A stretch of 57,629 nucleotides of DNA from Pseudomonadota bacterium (GTDB lineage Bacteria; Pseudomonadota; Gammaproteobacteria; Steroidobacterales; Woeseiaceae). Positions 16,229-24,272 of the stretch are shown in pieces; the stretch's first letter is position 1, and each line of letters begins with the position of its first letter. The notes under the pieces were generated by a model. The model worked only from the letters and a program-made list of their open reading frames with translations, was not told the origin of the DNA and did no database searches. Location: contig JAHKKM010000012.1 in the NCBI GenBank assembly GCA_020027645.1, positions 1-57,629 on the forward strand, given 5' to 3'. The position numbers and the translations under genes were made by a program.

Positions 16229-17035
16229 TCATTTTCCAGCGGCCGACAACATGCCGAGCCAGTCGTGGTCCTGCGGTCCGACGACCAGGAAATGGGGGTT
16301 CAATATGTCCGATTTTGTATTATATTTCAGTTGTTTACCGTCGAGCTGAAGCACCGCCCCGCCGGCCTGTTCCACGACTGCCTGGGCGGCCGCCGTGTCC
16401 CATTCCGAGGTCGGTCCCAGGCGCGGATACACGTCCGCCCCGCCCTCGGCAACGACACAGAACTTCAGCGAACTGCCCATCGGGTGCATTTCGTATTCGC
16501 CGAGGGCATCGAGAAAGCCATCGAGGCTGGAACCCCGGTGCGAGCGGCTGCCAACCACGCGCGCGGGGACAGCCGTGCTGGTCGCAACCCGTATCGGTCG
16601 CGCAGGCTTGCCGGTTTCACGCACTTCTGCGCCGTAGCCGGCGCAGCCCACATACGTCTTCCCCAAGACCGGCACGTGCACCACGCCAAGCACTGGCAGG
16701 CCATTGTCGATCAGTGCGATATTGACCGTAAATTCGCCGTTGCGGCTGACGAATTCCTTGGTGCCATCAAGCGGGTCGATTAGCCAGTAGCGGCGCCATT
16801 TGCGGCGTACCTCGAAATCCGGGAGACCTGCTTCTTCAGTGATAACCGGGATGTCTGGAGTAAGCCCGGCGAGCTTTTGCACAATGCAACGGTTCGATGC
16901 CATGTCCGCCTTCGTCAGGGGAGACGTGTCGGCTTTCGTTTCGACATCGAAATCGGTTTCATAGACTGCCAGAATAGCCTTGCCGGCTTCGATGGCCAGC
17001 GATACCAGCGGTTCGATAAATGATTTTGGGTTCAT
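16229..17035 (-). CDS. cysQ: 3'(2'),5'-bisphosphate nucleotidase CysQ
   Basis: A 268-residue protein of the inositol monophosphatase superfamily. Metal-binding motifs are intact: EE in VITEEAGLP, DPLDGTKEFV (family DPLDGT) and WDTAAAQAVVEQAGG near the C-terminus. CysQ hydrolyses 3'-phosphoadenosine 5'-phosphate to AMP and so protects sulfur assimilation from PAP build-up. It is divergent from yrfG across about 96 bases; in E. coli cysQ and yrfG lie in different places, but cysQ or nudE next to yrfG is common in other gammaproteobacteria. Confidence 0.95.
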   Translation of the reverse strand: MNPKSFIEPLVSLAIEAGKAILAVYETDFDVETKADTSPLTKADMASNRCIVQKLAGLTPDIPVITEEAGLPDFEVRRKWRRYWLIDPLDGTKEFVSRNGEFTVNIALIDNGLPVLGVVHVPVLGKTYVGCAGYGAEVRETGKPARPIRVATSTAVPARVVGSRSHRGSSLDGFLDALGEYEMHPMGSSLKFCVVAEGGADVYPRLGPTSEWDTAAAQAVVEQAGGAVLQLDGKQLKYNTKSDILNPHFLVVGPQDHDWLGMLSAAGK

Positions 17036-17131
17036 GCGCAGTTCGCGTGTCTGAAGTCAGTTCGGGCTGCGGAGTATAAAGGAATCCGCCCGCGGCGAAA
17101 CCGGTGCAGCGACAATGAGCAGGCAGGCAAC

Positions 17132-17794
17132 ATGACAAATCCGCAAAAAGCGCTCGCAGCATGCAATACGCTGATGCTCGATATGGATGGCACCGTACTC
17201 GATCTGGCGTTCGATAATTATGTCTGGAAGGAACTCATACCGTCGGAGTTCGCAAAATTGCATGGCATGACCCACGAGTCGGCACGCGCGGAATTGTTCG
17301 GTCACTACCGCAGCATGCAGGGGAAGCTCGACTGGTATTGCCTCGATCACTGGAGCGAACGGCTGGGTCTCGACATACTGGCGATACATCGCAGGGTCAA
17401 CCACCGCATCGGCTTTCTGCCCGGAGCGCGGCAGTTTCTCGAGGCCGTGTCGCAAAAGGATCTGCGGCTGCTGCTGGTGACCAATTCACATCCGGATACG
17501 CTGGCACTGAAGGCAGAAGTCACGGGCGTTACCCGCTTTTTCGATGCGATCTATTCGGCGCACGAGGTCGGCCATGCCAAGGAGGACCAGTCCTTCTGGC
17601 ATGCACTGAAAGAAGCCGAAGGATTCGATCCGGAACGCACGCTGTTTGTCGATGACACGATGGCCGTGCTGCAAAGTGCTGCGACCTTCGGCATCGGCAT
17701 GCTGGTGCGCGTCACCCGGCCGGATACGACGGCAATGTCGCGCGAAATGGCCGGATTTGCGGGAGTGGTATCGGTGGCCGAGCTATTGCCCTGA
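17132..17794 (+). CDS. yrfG: GMP/IMP nucleotidase YrfG (HAD family)
   Basis: A 220-residue HAD phosphatase that matches E. coli YrfG over its length: LMLDMDGTVLDLAFDNYVWK at the start (nucleophile Asp in DMDGT), LDWYCLDHWSERLGLDI, LLLVTNSHPDTLALK as motif II, AKEDQSFWHAL with the motif III Lys, and TLFVDDTMAVLQSAATFGI as motif IV. The family dephosphorylates GMP and IMP. It is divergent from cysQ and convergent with rhlB 24 bases away. Confidence 0.93.
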   Translation: MTNPQKALAACNTLMLDMDGTVLDLAFDNYVWKELIPSEFAKLHGMTHESARAELFGHYRSMQGKLDWYCLDHWSERLGLDILAIHRRVNHRIGFLPGARQFLEAVSQKDLRLLLVTNSHPDTLALKAEVTGVTRFFDAIYSAHEVGHAKEDQSFWHALKEAEGFDPERTLFVDDTMAVLQSAATFGIGMLVRVTRPDTTAMSREMAGFAGVVSVAELLP

Positions 17795-17818
17795 GCGATT
17801 CATAGCGGGGCAATGTCG

Positions 17819-19111
17819 TCAGGCGCGTTTCGGCCTTCCGGGTCCCGAACGACGGGGTCGATTGCCCGGCCGCGACTTCCTGGCCGGCCCGCCGGGGCGG
17901 TCCCTTTTTTCCCTGGGTGCCGGCCGTTTCAGCTCGGGCAACAGGCTCGCATCAAAAGTGGCGACGGGAATCTTGTGGCCGATGTACTCCTCGATATCCG
18001 GCAGGGAGATGGCGTAGGTTTCGCAACCGAAACTGATCGCATCGCCGGATGCGCCGGCGCGCGCAGTGCGGCCGATCCGGTGAACATAATCCTCGGAATC
18101 CTGCGGCAGATCGAAGTTGATGATGTTTTGCACGTCCGGAATATGCAGTCCACGCGATGCCACATCGGTTCCGATCAGCACCTGCAATTCGCCGCTCAGG
18201 AATCTTTTCAACATGCTGGTGCGCTTCGATTGCGGAACGTCGCCGGAGATCGCAGAAGCATTGATGCCGTTACCCTGCAGGTAGGCCTGGACCCGGTCTG
18301 CTTCGCGTTTGGTATTGACGAACACCATGATGCGACCGGTACCCATTTCACGAATGAGGCCTACCAGGAGTGGCATCTTTTCCCGGTTCGACGGAAAGAA
18401 TATGGCCTGTCGTACGCGGTCGGCGGTTATCTTGTCCGGTTCGATCTGGATGAGTTCCGGTTCGTTCATGTGTTCGTACGCGAGCTCCATGACACGGTGC
18501 GAAAGCGTGGCGGAGAACAGCATGTTCAGGCGTTTTTCAGGCGGCGGAAGTCGCCGCAGCAGGTAGCGGATGTCCTTGATGAAGCCGAGGTCGAACATGC
18601 GATCCGCCTCGTCCAGGATGACAACTTCGACCTTGTCGAGCTTGAACACGCCCTGCTGGAAGTAATCGATGATCCGGCCGGGCGTGCCGATCAACACATC
18701 GACGCCACCTTCGATTTGTCGGCGTTGCTGTTCGTACCCGGTGCCGCCGTAGGCCAGTGCGATCGAAAAACCGGTATGCTTGCCCAGCTCCTCGGCGTCT
18801 TTCGCGATCTGCATGGCGAGTTCCCGGGTCGGCGCCAGGATGAAGATCCTCGGTTGTTTTTGCTGGTTGCTGCTGGGCGCTTTCGGTTCCTGTGTCAGCA
18901 ACTTCTGATAGGCGGCAATGAGAAATGCGGCCGTCTTGCCAGTGCCGGTCTGTGCCTGGCCGGCAACGTCTTTCTGTTGCAAGGCCAAGGGCAGAGCGCT
19001 GGCCTGAATTGGCGTACAGTATTCGAAACCGGCATCACGGATCCCGGCAAGCATGCTTTCATGAAGATTCAGGGAATCGAATCTGAGATCGCTCAGATGG
19101 TTATCAGTCAT
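17819..19111 (-). CDS. rhlB: ATP-dependent RNA helicase RhlB
   Basis: A 430-residue DEAD-box helicase with all core motifs: Q-motif (GFEYCTPIQASALPLAL), AQTGTGKT, PTRELA, GG, TPGR, DEAD, SAT, and HRIGRTARAG in the C-terminal RecA domain. The C-terminal tail is basic and Pro/Gly/Arg-rich (PGGPARKSRPGNRPRRSG), as in RhlB. RhlB is the degradosome helicase that unwinds RNA for RNase E/PNPase. Divergence from trxA-rho matches the classic enterobacterial order, supporting RhlB over other DEAD-box paralogues. Confidence 0.95.
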   Translation of the reverse strand: MTDNHLSDLRFDSLNLHESMLAGIRDAGFEYCTPIQASALPLALQQKDVAGQAQTGTGKTAAFLIAAYQKLLTQEPKAPSSNQQKQPRIFILAPTRELAMQIAKDAEELGKHTGFSIALAYGGTGYEQQRRQIEGGVDVLIGTPGRIIDYFQQGVFKLDKVEVVILDEADRMFDLGFIKDIRYLLRRLPPPEKRLNMLFSATLSHRVMELAYEHMNEPELIQIEPDKITADRVRQAIFFPSNREKMPLLVGLIREMGTGRIMVFVNTKREADRVQAYLQGNGINASAISGDVPQSKRTSMLKRFLSGELQVLIGTDVASRGLHIPDVQNIINFDLPQDSEDYVHRIGRTARAGASGDAISFGCETYAISLPDIEEYIGHKIPVATFDASLLPELKRPAPREKRDRPGGPARKSRPGNRPRRSGPGRPKRA

Positions 19112-19377
19112 TGAATTCCGACGAGAAAATGTGGATCAGGGGCTTGCAAAATGCCTCACGAAGGGTTCAAATTGGCCAAACATCGAGGCGACAACCGTCG
19201 CATCTTTTCTGATTCGCCACCATCGAACTCCTAGAGAAGCCGCGATAAAGCTGCGACATATTGCCTGATTGGAATAGCAGCGTCATCCATTTCGTAGTGC
19301 TCGTTCGGTCATCAGAAGACCGGAACGCGCACTTTCAAGTCAACCAATTATTGAATTCAAACTGGAGGCAGTAGCCA

Positions 19378-19704
19378 GTGAGTGACAAGATCGTGCACAC
19401 GAATGACAGCAGTTTCGACACGGATGTTTTGCGGTCAGAAAAGGCCGTATTGCTGGATTTCTGGGCGGAATGGTGCGGCCCGTGCAGGATGATAGCGCCA
19501 TTGCTCGACGAGGCCGCGGAGACATACGCCGACCGGCTGACCGTCGCAAAACTGAACATTGACGAAAATCCGAATGCCCCGGCCAAATTTGGTATTCGCA
19601 GCATACCCACACTGATGCTATTCAAGAACGGTACGGTGCAGGCACAAAAGCTGGGCGCAATGTCGAAATCTCAATTAACCGAGTTCTTGGAAAACAACCT
19701 GTGA
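19378..19704 (+). CDS. trxA: Thioredoxin 1
   Basis: A 108-residue thioredoxin starting at GTG 19378 with a strong GGAGG nine bases upstream. The active site is WCGPC (Cys33 and Cys36) within [18 protein letters not shown], and the cis-Pro loop reads [12 protein letters not shown]. It is the cytoplasmic disulfide reductase. The stop overlaps the GTG of rho by four bases (GTGA). Confidence 0.97.
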   Translation: MSDKIVHTNDSSFDTDVLRSEKAVLLDFWAEWCGPCRMIAPLLDEAAETYADRLTVAKLNIDENPNAPAKFGIRSIPTLMLFKNGTVQAQKLGAMSKSQLTEFLENNL

Positions 19705-21143
19705 GGGGATACTTGGGCAATCAAACCAGAAGCCGGCCGAAACAGTCGAGTAACAAGCAAAACAACTCGAACGGCCAGGGGGGGAATCGGCGACGCCGTC
19801 GCAGAGGTCCTGTCGAAGTTTATCCGGATGACGGTGACAATCTCGAGGTCATTCCTGCCGATCAGCTGGAACTCAGCAAAGATGCGATGAATCTGACCGA
19901 ACTGAAGACCCGGCGGGCAGAGGCCTTGGTCGAACTCGGCGAATCGCTCGGGCTCGACGGTCTTGCACGTTCGAGAAAGCAGGACATCATTTTCTCGATA
20001 CTGAAAGCCAGCGCAGAGAAGGGCCAGGACATTTACGGCGATGGCGTGCTCGAGATTCTGCAGGATGGTTTCGGCTTCCTGCGTTCCTCTGACAGTTCCT
20101 ACCTGGCCGGCCCGGACGATATCTACGTCAGCCCGAGCCAGATCCGCCGCTTCAACCTGCGTACCGGGGATACGGTTTCCGGGCTGATTCGACCGCCGAA
20201 AGATGGCGAGCGTTATTTCGCACTGCTGAAGGTCGGACAGATCAACCACGATGCGCCAGAGAATGCGCGCAACAAGGTACTGTTCGAGAACCTGACGCCG
20301 CTGTTCCCGCGCGATCGCCTGAAGCTCGAGCAAGGCAACGGCAGCACCGAGGATCTTACAGCGCGTATTATCGACATGGTTGCGCCGATCGGCAAAGGCC
20401 AGCGCGGCCTCATCGTATCGCCGCCCAAAGCCGGCAAGACGATGCTGTTGCAGAATATCGCATCGTCTATTTCAGCGAACAACCCGGACGTGGACCTGAT
20501 CGTGTTGCTGATCGACGAACGTCCCGAAGAAGTGACCGAGATGGCGCGCACCGTGCGCGGTGAAGTGGTTTCGTCGACCTTCGATGAACCGGCAAGCCGT
20601 CATGTGCAGGTTGCCGAAATGGTGATCGAGAAGGCGAAGCGGCTGACGGAACACAAACGTGACGTCGTCATTCTGCTCGACTCGATCACGCGACTCGCGC
20701 GTGCCTACAACACCGTCGTGCCATCGTCAGGCAAGGTATTGACCGGTGGTGTGGATGCGAATGCGCTGCATCGCCCGAAACGGTTTTTTGGTGCGGCGAG
20801 AAATATCGAGGAAGGCGGCAGCCTGACCATCCTGGCTACAGCCCTGGTCGATACAGGCTCGAAGATGGACGAGGTGATCTACGAGGAATTCAAAGGCACA
20901 GGCAATATGGAAATCCACCTGGATCGCCGTATTTCCGAGAAGCGTGTATTCCCGGCGATCAACATCAATCGATCCGGCACCCGTAAGGAAGAACTGCTGA
21001 CCCAGCCGGACGAGCTGCAGAAGATGTGGGTACTGCGAAAAGTACTGCATCCCATGGATGAACTGGCAGCGATCGAGTTCCTGTTGAACAAGCTGCAGGA
21101 CACAAAGACCAACGTCGAATTCTTCGAGGCCATGAAACGCTAG
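19701..21143 (+). CDS. rho: Transcription termination factor Rho with N-terminal extension
   Basis: A 480-residue Rho hexameric RNA-dependent ATPase. From Met63 onward ([20 protein letters not shown]) it matches E. coli Rho closely: [20 protein letters not shown] in the RNA-binding domain, P-loop [10 protein letters not shown], then [10 protein letters not shown], and [17 protein letters not shown], and the Q-loop and R-loop regions. The first 62 residues are additional, with an Asn/Gln/Ser-rich stretch ([14 protein letters not shown]), a run of six Arg and an acidic patch. GTG 19701 overlaps the trxA stop; TTG 19713 after GAGGGG is also possible. ATG 19887 would give the short form but has no ribosome binding site. 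Confidence 0.96.
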   Translation: MRGYLGNQTRSRPKQSSNKQNNSNGQGGNRRRRRRGPVEVYPDDGDNLEVIPADQLELSKDAMNLTELKTRRAEALVELGESLGLDGLARSRKQDIIFSILKASAEKGQDIYGDGVLEILQDGFGFLRSSDSSYLAGPDDIYVSPSQIRRFNLRTGDTVSGLIRPPKDGERYFALLKVGQINHDAPENARNKVLFENLTPLFPRDRLKLEQGNGSTEDLTARIIDMVAPIGKGQRGLIVSPPKAGKTMLLQNIASSISANNPDVDLIVLLIDERPEEVTEMARTVRGEVVSSTFDEPASRHVQVAEMVIEKAKRLTEHKRDVVILLDSITRLARAYNTVVPSSGKVLTGGVDANALHRPKRFFGAARNIEEGGSLTILATALVDTGSKMDEVIYEEFKGTGNMEIHLDRRISEKRVFPAININRSGTRKEELLTQPDELQKMWVLRKVLHPMDELAAIEFLLNKLQDTKTNVEFFEAMKR

Positions 21144-21168
21144 GCTCAATGAGCTTTCGTTAAGACCG

Positions 21169-21305
21169 GGTCGCCTGCAATGCAGAGGCCCCTACAGCAT
21201 CCGGCGGTTAACCTGTAGGAGCGCGCACGGCGCGCGACGCGGTGTCAAACCAACGGTATTCGTTTCGGATATTCAAATGGTCGCCCGCAATGCGGGTTCC
21301 TACTG
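21169..21305. repeat. Cluster of three REP-type palindromic elements
   Basis: Three elements of 26-29 bases with alternating orientation fill the rho/DUF3352 intergenic region: 21169-21197 (minus), 21214-21239 (plus) and 21279-21305 (minus). Each reads TGTAGG or AGTAGG, then a GC-rich stem-loop, then GCGAC. In the middle copy the stem is GCGCGC-ACG-GCGCGC. This TGTAGGAGC...GCGAC layout is typical of REP sequences in Pseudomonas and Xanthomonas relatives. Lying between convergent genes, they could also act in mRNA stability or termination. A short GCTC-AAT-GAGC hairpin with TTT follows the rho stop. Confidence 0.75.
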
Positions 21306-21307
21306 CG

Positions 21308-23452
21308 TCAAGCGCCGCCGTGAACCTCTTCGGGCACCTCGTTATCCCGGCAATCTTCCGGCATGTGGTTTGCCGGCAGCGTGCCGCTGCAGACCCACTC
21401 GATGACGCCCTGGCTGTCCGTGGACGGTTCGAAAAACAACTGGCCGCCATCGGGTATGGCTTCAGCGAAGAAGCTCACGACGATGACGCCGCTGCCGGGC
21501 ATTACCTTGATCGATTCCGTGTAGGTGCCGGTGAGGCCTTCACCCATTGCTGCCGCGACGGATGGTGGCGGGAATTCGCCATCGGTTGCGTGGTACGTGG
21601 CCACAGCGTCCTGCGCCTGCGTTGCCAGGTAGTAGCCCTCCATAACGTGTGCCCGGGTCGTGTAGTCCTGGTAGGCCGGAATGGCAATCGCCGCGACGAT
21701 GCCGGCCACGGCAATAGTGCCGCCGCCGCTGCCCAGCAATGCCTCGCCCGGGTTGCTTTCGAAAGTCATGGTCGCCGAGACGTAGGGATCACCGAGATTG
21801 ACCGTGAAACCAACCACGCCCTGCGTCGCGAGTGACAACTGGTCAGCTGTCGGCATGTTCCAGACATCGATGTCCGTTTCACTCAAGTCAGCGAGCATTT
21901 GCAGCAGCTCGATGTAGATGTGGTAAAGCCGCATCGGCAGTTTCCTGCTTGTGCCAGTCAGCATCAGGAACGAGCTTGTCGTGTCGATGTGCTGTTGATC
22001 TTTAAGCCAGCGGTCGATTCGCGTATCAGCGCTTTTGCTGATCCGGTCGAACAGCGGTTGCGGAACGCTCGCGACATAAAGGAAGTCGCCATCCTGGACC
22101 CAGTAGATATGCTCGCGCTGCCGCATCAATATCTCTGAAGCAGGTCCCATTTGATCGGCGGCTTCCGCGTCCATGATTGCGAGGTCGCCCGGCATGCTCC
22201 AGTGATAGAAGGTCTTGCCGTGGGCGCGATGAGTGTCCGGGGCAATGCCGCTGGAGGCGGCGAGTGCGCCCATCAATTGCTCGAACAGGACCGGGTCGCG
22301 CAGGCGAATGGCGCCGTAATCCCCGGCCGCATCGAATATCGCGACGAGCTCCGGCCCGAGGGCGGATAACAGTTCTTCGACGCTGACGCCGGTTTCGGCT
22401 TTGAGATCGTCTTTCAGCTTCTGCCATTCGTCCCGGTCCTCCGGTGTCATCGATTCAAGGAACAGGGATTCGATTCGTGCGAGTTCTTCTGCGGTCGGCA
22501 GCGACAGCATGCCAATTGCATCCGGTGGTCCGACCGACGTCAGGTTCAGGTTGTTGGACACGAACGGCAGGAACTGACGATTTCCCTCCGGTGCAACGTC
22601 AAGCACGATGCCGAGCCGCCCTTTGGCATCCGCGACACCCCAGCCAATTCCGGCAGTACGCACCTTGTCGAGGCCGGTGGCCTGCAGTTTCGCGAGATTC
22701 TCCGGGGTCATGAACATCTGTGCGACCGGCAGGGTCTTCTCTGCATCGATCCACAGGAACCAGCCCTGACCGCTTTGATCGAGCTGCTGTTCGATGGCTG
22801 TCATGCGGGAGTTGGCGGCGGGGACGAGTGTCGCCAGCACGGCGCGGAATGATTCGGCTGTCACCGCGGGACCGATCTGCATCAGCAACAGGCCGGAGGA
22901 AGCATCGAACTTCAGAAACGCGGGAGCAGGAAGGCCTGTGAGCTGTCCGTGACCCGCGGCATCAATCGGCGCTGCCAGCGAAAGCGGCGGCTCGCTCTCG
23001 GCAAATTCTGCAATCGCCGCTTCAAGCGCCGCGACCGAATCCAGCCCGACGTGCATCGCCAGCAATACTGACGGTGCCGGCGCCGCAAAAAAAGCGAGCT
23101 CGAGTGGCGATTCGACGTGGCCTATGAGAAAGCGGATGCGGGGATCATCGAGATCCGGTATCAACGGCAGCACGTTACCGAGAATGCCCTGCTGAATCTT
23201 TCTTACGTTCTCCGCATTGACAGGACTGCGCAAAGCGGGATCGAGTGCGTTACCCTTCGGCGTGGCAAAGATGCCGAGCGGGTGCGGAATCCGCGTGTAA
23301 GCCAGTGTGTCGGCCGGCAGCCGCTCGGTCAGCCACGCCGCTTGTATCGGCGTTTCGCCTGCCGGTGCAGCAAGAGCCGTGCTGCTGTTGGCCGAAATCA
23401 GCATCACGACGACCACTATCATCATGGCGTAAACGCATCGGGATTTGTACAT
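21308..23452 (-). CDS. Secreted DUF3352-like protein with C-terminal type IV pilin-like domain
   Basis: A 714-residue protein with an N-terminal signal (VYAMMIVVVVMLISANSSTA then LAAPAG). Residues about 40-560 look like a large DUF3352-type periplasmic domain (LPADTLAYTRIPHPLGIFAT at its start). From about residue 580 the sequence becomes pilin-like: a hydrophobic helix IAVAGIVAAIAIPAYQDYTT followed by RAHVMEGYYLATQAQDAV, then a beta region and a terminal Cys pair (EWVCSGTLPANHMPEDCR) as in the PilA D-loop. The prepilin peptidase motif GFTLIE is absent, so the helix is probably a membrane anchor. Function unknown. Confidence 0.8.
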   Translation of the reverse strand: MYKSRCVYAMMIVVVVMLISANSSTALAAPAGETPIQAAWLTERLPADTLAYTRIPHPLGIFATPKGNALDPALRSPVNAENVRKIQQGILGNVLPLIPDLDDPRIRFLIGHVESPLELAFFAAPAPSVLLAMHVGLDSVAALEAAIAEFAESEPPLSLAAPIDAAGHGQLTGLPAPAFLKFDASSGLLLMQIGPAVTAESFRAVLATLVPAANSRMTAIEQQLDQSGQGWFLWIDAEKTLPVAQMFMTPENLAKLQATGLDKVRTAGIGWGVADAKGRLGIVLDVAPEGNRQFLPFVSNNLNLTSVGPPDAIGMLSLPTAEELARIESLFLESMTPEDRDEWQKLKDDLKAETGVSVEELLSALGPELVAIFDAAGDYGAIRLRDPVLFEQLMGALAASSGIAPDTHRAHGKTFYHWSMPGDLAIMDAEAADQMGPASEILMRQREHIYWVQDGDFLYVASVPQPLFDRISKSADTRIDRWLKDQQHIDTTSSFLMLTGTSRKLPMRLYHIYIELLQMLADLSETDIDVWNMPTADQLSLATQGVVGFTVNLGDPYVSATMTFESNPGEALLGSGGGTIAVAGIVAAIAIPAYQDYTTRAHVMEGYYLATQAQDAVATYHATDGEFPPPSVAAAMGEGLTGTYTESIKVMPGSGVIVVSFFAEAIPDGGQLFFEPSTDSQGVIEWVCSGTLPANHMPEDCRDNEVPEEVHGGA

Positions 23453-23618
23453 TTAAGGTTCCGTGGATTTGCCCGTTGAAGCGCGCGATAGTATCTGTTC
23501 AGGCGAAATGTTGCGACTTCTGGAGATGCAGCTGAACGATGTCATTCGTCATGCTTGCGTCTGAAAAAATCAACCGACCGGCGATTGTTCCGGCAGCAAT
23601 AAATCACGAGGGGTTCGA

Positions 23619-24272
23619 ATGTCTGCGACTCTGAAGAAAACGAAAAAGTCCACCATCGGCCGGCATCCGGAACGGGGCTCGTACGATCGCGCTGCCGCAC
23701 ATGCGATTCTCGATGAAGGTCTTGTCGCACACGTCGGTTTCGATACGGGCGACGGTGTCATCGTGGTGCCTATGACCTACGCGAGGCTCGGGGATGAAAT
23801 AGTTCTGCACGGTGCTGCCGCCAGTCGCTGGCTCAGCAGTTTCGCCGAAGGCCGGGACATCAGCATTTGCGTAACCCTGCTCGACGGACTGGTGCTGGCA
23901 CGTTCGGCGTTCTCGCATTCGATGAACTATCGATCGGTGGTTGCCTTCGGCCGCGCCGTCCTTGTCGAAGATGATGAGCGCAAGGGCGTCGCATTTCATG
24001 CCTTGCTCGATCACCTGGTACCGGGCCGCTGGGAAGACTGTCGACAACCGAATCGAAAGGAAATCGATGCAACGACGGTACTCTCGATGCGGCTCGATGA
24101 GGCCAGCGTGAAAGTGCGCTCCGGTCCGCCGAAGGACGCGGCGAAGGACATGCAACTCGATTACTGGGCCGGTGTCATACCGCTGGCGCTGCAAGCGGGC
24201 TCCGCCATTGCAGATCCCGACATGCCCGATGCCCGGGCTGTTCCTGCTTACCTGGCAAGTTATACAAGATGA
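23619..24272 (+). CDS. Pyridoxamine 5'-phosphate oxidase-like flavin-binding protein
   Basis: A 217-residue protein starting at ATG 23619 with GAGGGG seven bases upstream. It has the split-barrel flavin-binding pattern of the Pyridox_ox_2 group: AHAILDEGLVAHVGFDTGDG, then VPMTYARLGDEIVLHGAAAS, ICVTLLDGLVLARSAFSHSM and NYRSVVAFGRA. Members bind FMN or F420 or haem, and often act as nitroimidazole-reductase-like or unknown oxidoreductases. The stop overlaps the ATG of the S9 peptidase gene, suggesting co-expression. Substrate unknown. Confidence 0.88.
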   Translation: MSATLKKTKKSTIGRHPERGSYDRAAAHAILDEGLVAHVGFDTGDGVIVVPMTYARLGDEIVLHGAAASRWLSSFAEGRDISICVTLLDGLVLARSAFSHSMNYRSVVAFGRAVLVEDDERKGVAFHALLDHLVPGRWEDCRQPNRKEIDATTVLSMRLDEASVKVRSGPPKDAAKDMQLDYWAGVIPLALQAGSAIADPDMPDARAVPAYLASYTR

